Of a stretch of 64,000 nt of DNA, positions 34,701-42,550 are shown in pieces. This DNA comes from Palaemon carinicauda. Lineage: Eukaryota; Arthropoda; Malacostraca; Decapoda; Palaemonidae. Under the pieces are notes generated by a model. That model did no database searches. It was given only the letters and a program-made list of their open reading frames with translations, and was not told the DNA's origin. Within the stretch, counting starts at the first letter, position 1, and each line of letters opens with the position of its first letter. Location of the stretch: the NCBI RefSeq assembly GCF_036898095.1, contig NC_090729.1, positions 76,572,789 through 76,636,788 on the forward strand. Reading direction: 5' to 3'. Both the position numbers and the translations under genes were made by a program.

Positions 34701-35190
34701 ATGAAGACCACGAATATTGCAATACAGAAGACGACATTGACGAAATCTAGGACGTACTGGTCCCGTATTTCGCTCAATGTCTCCAGACAGCATAAGAATT
34801 AATAGAAATAAAAAAGAGACAGCATACTTAAAAACTAGATTAACAAGAATTATAACAAAAACAATACGTACAGAATTATAAACAAAGTGATTGATGATAC
34901 CCATAGACTATAGTAAAAAGTCGGAAAAACTGGTCAACATGGAGGAGCCGATACACCATGCAAGGCTAAATACCCTCCAGGATAGCCACTTCTACTGAAG
35001 GGAGGACAGTAAGGATGGTTTTGAGAAGAAAAATAATCAGAAAAAGGAAAAGACAACCTCTTGATAAACCACCAGGCATCCATGGCCCTTCTATTAAGCC
35101 TGCCCAACACACCATTTCAAAAAAACAAGAGGAAGAAAAAAAAAATAAGATAGAATAGTGTGCCTGAGTGTACCCTCAAGCAAGAGAACT
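31705..35190 (-). mobile_element. Near-full-length single-ORF LINE inserted in the gag of element E
   Basis: On the minus strand: ~285 bases of leader (35,190-34,905), one long ORF, a ~250-base 3' UTR and an AAT microsatellite tail at 31,735-31,705. The leader is probably 5'-truncated, since related copies at 6.6-7.1 kb extend further. No target duplication is evident. Fragments of the same family lie at 6.6, 7.4, 13.8, 25.9, 38.5 and 39.0 kb, so this is the active or recently active parent type in this region. Confidence 0.88.
31956..34904 (-). CDS. LINE endonuclease/reverse transcriptase (982 aa), intact
   Basis: It nicks DNA and reverse-transcribes the element's RNA at the target. Residues 10-40 are strongly hydrophobic, followed by GDIERNTGP (41-49), which resembles a 2A peptide with its NPGP changed to NTGP. 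An apurinic-type endonuclease domain follows (about 55-275), with GDFNAH at 196-201 and SDHALI at 265-270. The polymerase spans about 500-780, with LDFSAAFD (627-634), VPQGSVLGP (~685-693) and YADD (714-717). The C-terminus has the usual LWN...FK block. It is open from its ATG to stop with all these residues present, so it could be functional. The clade is probably CR1/Jockey-like but not certain. There is no separate ORF1, and it sits antisense to nothing obvious. Confidence 0.92.
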   Translation of the reverse strand: MGIINHFVYNSVRIVFVIILVNLVFKYAVSFLFLLILMLSGDIERNTGPVRPRFRQCRLLYCNIRGLHANIQDLTVASRQYDILLCSETLVSNMRHSSELLITGFKKPIMLKRDAIPRARGMAVYIRTEYPASHKSCYQCGCHEIQVIKVCGRHNNFYLCSIYRNPDMDDSIFDCLLTIMAKIQEDDRKASFVFVGDFNAHHREWLSSISPTDRHGLRALDFASESGCEQIINEATHRSGNCLDLVYTDSPGVITGKVGSPVGTSDHALISLLVKTEQPVPDISYSCKIYMKSQADWNGILHDLLFLNWSQLYNSVDPVVPLNENLVNIIDRRIPSRVLRYRVKDKPWFNDDCRRAFLEKQEAYQLWKGNRSDLTWNNYTQLRAFAQRVYASTEKEYNLTIKETLSGTTQEHKWWSTLKSALFGVDATVPPLLKPDGSVTHCPKEKATLLADVFDSKQSNEKLELPHSCFPEAKLTSLAFRSREIKALLMDLDAYGGVDPNGIFPLFFIKTADFLAPKLSVILRKLARRGAFSTSWRIGNVTPLCKCVCGSSNPTDYRPISITPILSKVFERLLAKRLNRFAEGNHLFPSLQFGFRKGLGACDALLTISNAVQKSLDCGREVRMIGLDFSAAFDRVNHEALVFKLKQLGVGGSFLSIIIDFLSNRSQRVVVDGHHSDYRNVISGVPQGSVLGPLLFILYTHDMWFGLENKLVAYADDATLFASIPSPECRSRVGESLNRDLARISAWCKLWGMKLNPNKTQSMIVSRSRTVVPQHPDLSIDNVSLNMYDSFKILGVILDSKFTFEKHIRSVSSSISQKIGLLRKSFKIFGDQSILKKCFNSFILPCFEYCSPVWCSAADSHLNLLDRNLRSIKFLIPDLDINLWHRRSISSLCMLHKIFHNSDHPLHSDLPGQFYPVRNTRQAVNSNSQAFSITRLNTTQYSRSFIPAVTKLWNDFPNRVVESVELQKFKVGANAFLLTRRT

Positions 35191-37160
35191 CGACGGTACC
35201 TGCCTGAAAAGAAGGTGGGGAAGAATGCTGTACTGACCTGTCTTCGTCCTGCACTACCAACCTGTGCTTGGATGGAGGTGATCCCGAGTGCCGTCTAGGA
35301 GCACGCGTCCCTGCTGCTACCACCGGCTGTGGAATTTGCCGCGAACTATGGTCGCGCGAGGGCAAACGGTCGCGCAAAGGCGAACGGTCGCGCAAAGGCG
35401 AATGGTCGCGCGGGCGCACAGGCGAGCGGTCGCGCGGGCGCGCAGGCGAGCGGTCGCGCGGGCGCGCACGCGAGCGATCGTGCGGGCGCGCAGGCGAGTG
35501 GGCGTGAGGGTGGCAGGTAAATGAACACGTGTTCGAGGCGACGAACGCAAGCGATGGCGTGACGGCGAGGGATCGTGCTGCCGCGTAGGTGAAGAAGATC
35601 GCTGGCGATAATGACCGCGTGATGGTAAGTGATGGCGAGCAGCATGTGTAGGTGAATGATCGCGTGATAGGGTGCGATGGTGATCAGCATCCGCAAGAGG
35701 GCGAGCGTTCAGGGTTGTGCGATGAGGAGCAGCATGCGTAAGCGGGCAATCGTGCAGGGTTGTGCGATGGCGAGCAGCATGCGCAGGTGAATGATCGCGT
35801 GAAAGGGTGCGATGGTGATCAGCATCCGCAGGAGGGCGATCGTTCAGGGTTGTGCGATGAGGAGCAGCATGCGTAAGCGGGCGATCGTGCAGGGTTGTGC
35901 GATGGCGAGCAGCATGCGCAGGTGAATGATCGCGTGAAAGGGTGCGATGGTGATCAGCATCCGCAGGAGGGCGATCGTTCAGGGTTGTGCGATGAGGAGC
36001 AGCATGCGTAAGCGGGCGATCGTGCAGGGTTGTGCGATGGCGAGCAGCATGCGCAGGTGAATGATCGCGTGAAAGGGTGCGATGGTGATCAGCATCCGCA
36101 GGAGGGCGATCGTTCAGGGTTGTGCGATGAGGAGCAGCATGCGTAAGCGGGCGATCATGCAGGGTCGTGCGATCAGCATCCGCAGTTGAGGGTTGCGTGA
36201 TGGCGATCAGCATCCGCAGTTGAGGGTCGCGCGATGGCGATCAGCATCCGCAGTTGAGGGTCGTGCGATGGCGATCAGCATGCGCAGGTGAGCTAGTAGC
36301 TGGCGAAGCATGTTCCTTCAGAAGTGTTGGCGTGCCAGCTGTAACACACGTGGGCTATCCGGAGATCGCTGGCGAGCTGATGATCGCTGACGAGCTGATG
36401 ATCGCTGGCGAGCTGATGATCGCTGACGAGCAGAAGGCTACGCGTGGAAGCCTGCGCAAAGAGGAAGAGTCCTTGACCCCGACCAGAACCGAAGTTCTAG
36501 ATCGCGAGGGCGAACGTGGGCGCACAGGGCGCGTAACAGGAACCAACAGGAACCGCAGGGAAGATCATCTTGAAAGCGCTGACGAACAGGAGAGCACTGA
36601 TGAGCAGAAGGGCGCGCAGGGAACCCTGACACGCAAGGGAAGAACCCCCGTGGGGGCAACCCTTTGCCCCGAAGGGATCGTTGTCCGCCGGGAGACTGAT
36701 GTCCGTCGGAAGACCGCTGTCCGTCGGGCAGACCGTTGTCCGTCGGGAAGACCGTTGCCCGTCGGAAGACGAGATCAGACTGCTGTCCATCTGCACCAAG
36801 GCGGAAGATCGAGAAAAAGGAGTTGTAGGCTGCAAACGGAGATCCAAAAGGGCGCCTCAAGCACCCTTATAGGGAGATGAGAGGCCCTTACGACGAGGCG
36901 GACGGAGGGCCTTACGGCGAGGGAGGCCAACAGCAACAGCAGAAACCTCCGAAGAGGAGTCTCTATGAGTGTACTCTCTCGCGAACGAAAGAGAAACACT
37001 TCGTGGAAGAGACTGGTCAGCTAGTGACCTAAAAGGAGCAATCCTCCGAAGAGGAGCTCCTGCAGTTGCCCAGCCCCTTGAGCGAAACTGCAGGTGCGAC
37101 CGCTCAGCACCAAGAGCATAGTCGCACGAAAAAAAGGCAAGAGAAGAACCCCCCAAAAGG
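35191..37160 (-). pseudogene. Element E gag, Arg/His/Asp-repeat part upstream of the LINE
   Basis: The minus strand has an RDHSPLRDRSPLRDRLPSRD stretch (35,419-35,340) and a long HRTTLHDRPLTHAAP-type repeat array. Further right, SRESTLIETPLRR near 36,950-36,990 matches the tandem units of element G. It reads as a highly basic, low-complexity nucleic-acid-binding region. The plus strand is also open over parts of the array, but that is a by-product of its composition. The LINE separates it from 31,227-31,700. Confidence 0.55.
35600..36250 (-). repeat. Higher-order tandem repeat: ~135-bp units of three ~45-bp monomers
   Basis: Three long copies run between about 35,690 and 36,150, each with monomers ending in gtgatcagcatccgca, gaggagcagcatgcgt and ggcgagcagcatgcgc. 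In the minus frame each monomer gives 15 residues and the unit 45. The array length is a multiple of three, so the frame stays open. The edges are degenerate. Confidence 0.85.
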
Positions 37161-37379
37161 GGAAAAACTCAAGCCTGGACAGGAAAAACTTCCCTCGGAA
37201 GGAAAGTTATCCGCCCAAGGAGGCAAACCTCCTGAGTGTTCTAAAATGAACTGGAGAGCTGTCCGTCGTCACGGGAGTACTACCAGTAGAAGGAGACACG
37301 CCCCTGACGAAAATACAAGGGGGGAGGCAGCAACAGCCGAATCCCCAGGACTCAACCAGACAGCTCACACCGTTGCTAT

Positions 37380-38279
37380 ATTACAGAAACGAACTAGATC
37401 GGTAACTGTAAAAAAATAAAACAAATAATATTAGTACACATTCATTCCCCCGGGAAGGCTCCGAAGAGGAATCCCGAGGGAAAGGAACAAGAATTACACA
37501 ACAGGCACGTGCCCTCACAACCACTTACACTCACGGAAGGAGAGCTGTAACCAAAACAGAATTATAACAATTATAATTATGTAGCTATGTAATTATGTAA
37601 TTTAAAAATGAATGAACACTAAAGAAAGAACGAAAACCCCGAAAGGAATCGTTCTACAAGCTGAAAAACAAAAAACAACTACAATTAGATTCATAACTAA
37701 TTGATACAAACGTACGGCGTAGCAACCCCCCCACACGGAAAGGAAGCTAGGCTACAAGGGCGTAGTAACACGTAGTAAAAGGGTGAACGACCTCAAGAGA
37801 GAGAGAGAGAGAGAAAGACATAAGTCAAACTCGATCGCCACCCATAAAATACACCGTGGTGGCCTAACTGCCGAGGCCTCCACGTAGATATCGTACACTA
37901 CACACACACATCTGAAAAGGAAACTTACTTATTTCTATACTCAAATATATATACAAACATGAAAACATGTTTACATATATATTGAGTAAAAGAAAAGTAA
38001 GCGATTAAGTAAAGACAAAACAGACAATGGCTGCCAAGCGAGGACCAAGACAGAGACGTCTGTCACAGTCCGAGCCAAAAGTTAAAGTGAAAGTGAGTAT
38101 TCACCTGTGTGTGAGGGGGAGGAGGGGTAGCTAGCTACCACTCCCCTACCCCCCCCACCCCCGGCTAACTAGCGCGGGGGTAATACACCCTCGTTAAATT
38201 CTAATGGCTCGCCATTTCAGCTACGCTAAAAGTAATAACCCTTTGTAAATAGCGTGGTTTGTATTTCGGTTACGGAACA
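37380..38279 (-). repeat. Leader and right terminal repeat of element E
   Basis: Noncoding leader (37,380-37,860), then the terminal repeat. It has a run of GA repeats at 37,795-37,815. About 38,095-38,279 is the reverse complement of the ITR in the left unit, including agctagctaccactccccta. The extreme end, ggtttgtatttcggttacgg, is copied inside the left unit at 27,420-27,440. Confidence 0.85.
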
Positions 38280-38439
38280 ACTTAAAGATACACAAGGCTG
38301 CATGACCCTTTGTGGATCCATTAATAACCGTTATTGTGAAGGAAGTAGCTTTAGGACAATCGGCCTTCAATGACTGCTATCATATACCTGATAACACTGA
38401 GATTACTAAACCATTCTTCTTCAGAGGCTAACTACTGTA

Positions 38440-39170
38440 CTGTAATTGTTCAGTGGCTACTTTCCTCTTGGCTAGGGTAAAAGAGACTGTAACTATGGTA
38501 AGCATCTCTTCTAGGACACTCCAAAATCAAACCATTGTTCCCTAGTTACTCCCTAGTTTCACGGGTAATATCTCAACACCTTAGCAAATGTCCAGGTAAG
38601 CAAAAAGAACAAAATGATCATTGTGAATAGCTATTTTATAAGTTTATTTTACAATCTGAAAGCTGTACCATTCTTCATGTCTTACCAAAGCATTCACTGT
38701 ATCTAAATGCACTCATGAAATTTTCAGAAATATTTAGATTATCATTAGTACAAATTGCTAGTACAGTAGATCCATCTTGCAACATATGCAAGTCAGGTTC
38801 CTTGTAATACTATACAACACTAAGTGTCCTATACAAATCATGGTAACACTGTTATAAATTTTAAAACTCAGTTTTACAATGGTCTTTAGCATTTCTGAAG
38901 TACTGTGACACCTATATTTTTTTACTTAGTCAGATATTCAGACTACTATTTCCACTTAGGAAAGAAGCCACTGAAAAATTACAGTGCAGTAGTTAACCCC
39001 TTGAGTGAAGAAGAATTGTTTGGTAATCTCAAGTATTGTCAGGTGTATGAGGATAGAGAAGATTGTGGAAAGAATAGGCTGGACTATTCGGTGTATGTGT
39101 AGGCAAGGACAAATTGAGCCGTAACCAGAGTGAGGGATCCAATGTAGTACTGCCTGGGCAATCATAGGAC
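38440..39170. mobile_element. Two opposed leader fragments of the LINE family
   Basis: 38,440-38,575 (cagtggctactttcctcttg, ctccaaaatcaaaccattgt) is in plus orientation. 38,935-39,165 (gaagccactgaaaaattaca, gtgtatgtgtaggcaag) is the adjoining part of the same leader in minus orientation. Both correspond to parts of 6,790-7,090. Neither is coding; the short frames in them are coincidental. Confidence 0.55.
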
Positions 39171-39429
39171 CCACAGATTTAGCTATTTATGTTGAAACAC
39201 ACAAAGAAAACATGATCTCACAAGACTGGTTAATAAGACATGATTCAATTACATATGTAGTATATAATGCATTTGAAGACCAACCTTACAAGCTCAATAT
39301 CTCTCATCCTATACACAACAGTTTGGGACGGATACTCTATTGAATATTGTATAGCCATGATAGATGATGCCACCCTGTACTTCACCACATCATCTTTATT
39401 CTGATTCATCATATACTTTAACCAGACAG

Positions 39430-39930
39430 CCATCTATACTGAGGCAATCGATTTACACTGGCTGCCGATTAAACCAAGAATTGAATTTAAAATATGTACA
39501 ATAACCCACCAAGTTATCAGAACCGGGCATCCAAAATACTCAAGAGAATTGCTACATATTGCGCAGCCAACAAATCGTGTTGACACGAGAATAGCTATAG
39601 ATGGCTTCAAACTGTTGGAACCTAGATTTATGTCTGCTTTAGGCTCCAGAGCGTTTAAATACGTGGCCCCGAGACTATATAATAAGTTCCCACGAAACAT
39701 TCAAATGATTGAAGACATTAAGGCTTTCAAGAGGAAACTGAAGACTTTCTTATTTCAACAGTCATACAACAGTGACGATTTAACAATAAATGAATAATAC
39801 GAGATATGAAACGTTAAATACTCTGAACGAACAAGGTAAAACAACAGTGGAGGCCCTGTAGAGAGTGGGGTTCCCCTGCTGTATGGGACTGGAAAAGCAG
39901 CCATCAAAGTAAAGTAATGAAAACTAGAGA
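39430..39930 (+). pseudogene. 5'-truncated LINE: C-terminal tail of RT ORF and 3' UTR
   Basis: Translation gives AIDLHWLPIKPRIEFKICTI, then a block with APRLYNKFPRNIQ and FKRKLKTFLFQQSY. This is the standard C-terminal signature of CR1/Jockey-type LINE proteins after the polymerase domain. A stop follows near 39,797, then a 3' UTR with gttcccctgctgtatgggac and ending near aaagtaaagtaatg. It differs from the 982-aa LINE at 31.9 kb, so a second LINE family is present. It is 5'-truncated and non-functional. Confidence 0.8.
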
Positions 39931-40683
39931 GGAACATGACACATGACGACCACACCATTAGAACTGTACCTCATCCTCTGAGGTAAGATGGAGAGTTTTT
40001 GAACTCCACTCACATGAACAGTTTGGTCTATTTCCTAACCCAATTTCTTTAATTTCACACTGCTCAAATTCTCACCATTTGTTTGAAAACAGTCCTCCCA
40101 GCTATATTCGTTAAGCCATTCTATAAGAAACAAAATAAGTTCTTTCAAATAAAAATATCTCATACACTAGCATGCAGAATCTGCGCTCCAATTTTCATGT
40201 CCCCTATAGACCCATTTTCATACCAACTGTTCAGCCTCTGAGAGGCAAAATATTACTGGTAAAGGTAATGGTTTCAAATCTCAAATAGAAAATGTTTTCC
40301 TAATCTAGGTGTTAATCATAACAAACAAAAGGTTTTAAAATCGTTCAGTGTTTTCAATGGACACGATACACAAATTATAGATAAACTACAAACACATTAA
40401 AAAACTGCATTGTATAGCCTCAGAACACTGTTTGAGATTTCTCAAAATAAGGAAAAGGAATTACAAAATTAAATATACCTCAGTTGTGTAGCGACTCCTC
40501 TTTGAAGTGAGACTTTCCTTTATGCCTTTCAGTCCTTAATACAATCAGTTTGGGATGGACAAGATCGTCTCTTCACTTCCCAATAAAAAGCGGAGTGAGC
40601 TGAAAAAAATATATTAGGGTAAGCAAAGGATTTTCTAGGTCTATAGGTTCAAATCTGAATATTACTTTCTTATCAACTGATTT
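39931..40683. other. Unassigned AT-rich flank of element A
   Basis: No coding or repeat signal I can name. It ends in gatttaaaatg, whose last bases match the junction of element A and probably formed its integration site. Confidence 0.4.
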
Positions 40684-41023
40684 AAAATGTTATTTTTATT
40701 AATAAAATAAATTTTTGAATATACTTACCCGGTGATTATATCAGCTGCAGCTCTGCTGCCCGACAGAAAAACTCTACGGTCAAAATACGCCAGCGATCGC
40801 TATGCAGGAGGGGGTGTACATCAACAGCGCCATCTGTCGAGCAGGTACTTAGTACTCCATGTAAACAAAGAACCAATTTTCTCCTCGGTCCACTGGGTCT
40901 CTATTGGGGAGGAAGGGAGGGTCCTTTAATATATAATCACCGGGTAAGTATATTCAAAAATTTATTTTATTAATAAAAATAACATTTTTCAATATTAAAC
41001 TTAGCCGGTGATTATATCAGCTG
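40684..41023 (-). repeat. Left terminal unit of element A (outer arm, ITR, inner arm, junction copy)
   Basis: Outer arm 40,684-40,741 and inner arm ~40,931-40,988 are reverse complements. The ITR between them includes cgccagcgatcgctatgcag. Bases 40,983-41,023 are the exact reverse complement of the extreme right end (47,142-47,182). The inner arm plus this segment reads as the joined left and right ends of a circular intermediate, equivalent to the internal complementary region of DIRS-1. Confidence 0.92.
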
Positions 41024-41410
41024 ATTCACACCCAGGGGGGTGGGTAGAGACCAGCAATACATGTTTACATTATTATGAGCTAAGTATTTTGTATTTCATT
41101 TTAGCAGTTATTCAAAATAACAAACATAAAATAAATAAGTACCTGGTAAGGAAGTCGACTTGAACAATTACTCTGCCTTTTTAAGTACGTCTTCCTTACT
41201 GAGCCTCACGATCCTCTTAGGATGCTGAGCGACTCCTAGGAGCTGAAGTATCAAGGACCTCATCAAAACCTCTAATCTAGGCGCTTCTCAAGAAAGAATT
41301 TGACCACCCACCAAATCAACCAGGATGCGAAAGGCTTCTTAGCCTTCCGAACAACCCAAAAAACAACAATAAAAAAACATTTCAAGAGAAAGATTAAAAA
41401 GGTTATGGAA

Positions 41411-42550
41411 TTAGGGGAATGTAGTGGTTGAGCCCTCACCCACTACTGCACTCGCTGCTACGAATGGTCCCAGGGTGTAGCAGTTCTTGTAAAGAGACTG
41501 GACATCTTTAAGATAAAAAGACGCGAACACTGACTTGCTTCTCCAATAGGTTGCGTCCATTATACTCTGCAGAGATCTATTTTGTTTGAAGGCCACTGAA
41601 GTTGCGACAGCTCTAACTTCATGTGTCCTTACCTTCAGCAAAGCATGGTCTTCCTCATTCAGATGGGAATGAGCTTCTCGTATCAACAGTCTGATATAAT
41701 AGGAAACTGCATTCTTTGACATAGGTAAAGAAGGTTTCTTAATAGCACACCATAAAGCTTCTGACTGTCCTCGTAAAGGTTTAGTTCGTCTTAAATAGAA
41801 CTTAAGAGCTCTAACAGGGCATAAGACTCTTTCTAGTTCATTTCCAACCAAATTAGAAAGGCTTGGAATATCGAACGATTTCGGCCAAGGACAAGAAGGT
41901 AGTTCGTTTTTGGCTAGAAAACCAAGCTGTAAAGAACATGTAGCCGTTTCAGATGAAAATCCGATGTTCCTGCTGAAGGCGTGTATCTCACTGACTCTTT
42001 TAGCTGTTGCTAAGCAGACGAGGAAAAGAGTCTTTAAAGTGAGATCTTTAAAGGAGGCTGATTGTAGTGGCTCGAACCTTTCTGACATAAGGAATCTTAG
42101 TACCACGTCTAAATTCCAACCTGGTGTGGCCAAACGACGCTCCTTCGAGGTCTCAAAAGACTTAAGGAGGTCCTGTAGATCTTTGTTGTTAGAAAGATCT
42201 AAGCCTCTGTGACGGAAGACTGCTGCCAACATGCTTCTGTAACCTTTGATCGTGGGAGCTGAAAGAGATCTTTCCTTCCTCAGGTATAATAGGAAGTCAG
42301 CTATTTGGGTTACAGAGGTACTGGTTGAGGATACTGATACCGACTTGCACCAGCTTCGGAAGACTTCCCACTTCGACTGGTAGACTCTAAGAGTGGATGT
42401 CCTCCTTGCTCTAGCAATCGCCCTGGCTGCCTCCTTCGAAAAGCCTCTAGCTCTCGAGAGTCTTTCGATAGTCTGAAGGCAGTCAGACGAAGAGCGTGGA
42501 GGCTTGGGTGTACCTTCTTTACGTGTGGCTGACGTAGAAGGTCCACTCTT
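41411..42550 (-). CDS. DIRS tyrosine recombinase of element A
   Basis: It integrates the circular DNA copy by site-specific strand exchange. The readable domain starts near DCLQTIERLSRARGFSKEAA. An N-terminal SAM-like core-binding part follows (YQSKWEVFRSWCK, IADFLLYLR, TIKGYRSML). The catalytic part has Arg in ATAKRVSEIHAF, HEVR (box II), YWRS, and Tyr in FASFYLKDV. All the tetrad-type residues are present. The frame stays open far upstream to about 44,059, underneath RT-RNase H, so the true start is undefined. At least ~190 bases overlap the end of the RT-RNase H frame, which stops at 42,310. Confidence 0.9.
   Translation of the reverse strand, partial: KSGPSTSATRKEGTPKPPRSSSDCLQTIERLSRARGFSKEAARAIARARRTSTLRVYQSKWEVFRSWCKSVSVSSTSTSVTQIADFLLYLRKERSLSAPTIKGYRSMLAAVFRHRGLDLSNNKDLQDLLKSFETSKERRLATPGWNLDVVLRFLMSERFEPLQSASFKDLTLKTLFLVCLATAKRVSEIHAFSRNIGFSSETATCSLQLGFLAKNELPSCPWPKSFDIPSLSNLVGNELERVLCPVRALKFYLRRTKPLRGQSEALWCAIKKPSLPMSKNAVSYYIRLLIREAHSHLNEEDHALLKVRTHEVRAVATSVAFKQNRSLQSIMDATYWRSKSVFASFYLKDVQSLYKNCYTLGPFVAASAVVGEGSTTTFP

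Larger units (their letters stand above)
27105..38279 (-). mobile_element. DIRS-like tyrosine-recombinase retrotransposon E (degenerate, LINE-interrupted)
   Basis: Both ends are present: left unit 27,105-27,435 and right terminal repeat ~38,095-38,279, inverted and ~95% identical by eye. Between them, right to left, lie a leader, repeat-rich gag, an RT-RNase H relic and a recombinase relic. A 3.5-kb LINE sits in gag. Without the LINE the element is ~7.7 kb. The flanks (ccataac at left, cttaaag at right) show no target duplication beyond 2-3 shared bases, as expected for YR-mediated integration. It has no intact protein and is not autonomous. Confidence 0.85.

Noticed and set aside
31700..35200. 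Target duplication around the full LINE
   Set aside because: The flanks cctttggag and cgacggtacc do not match; none claimed.
35268..35524. Plus-strand Arg/Ala-rich frames opposite the gag repeats
   Set aside because: Antisense of a low-complexity GC-rich repeat. The minus strand agrees with the element's direction.
35600..36250. CRISPR-like array
   Set aside because: The repeats are contiguous tandem units without unique spacers and lie in a eukaryotic retroelement gag.
40732..40929. Small proteins encoded in the terminal repeats (the same peptide at 40.7 kb and 47.1 kb)
   Set aside because: They are two inverted copies of the same noncoding ITR; no support beyond chance openness.
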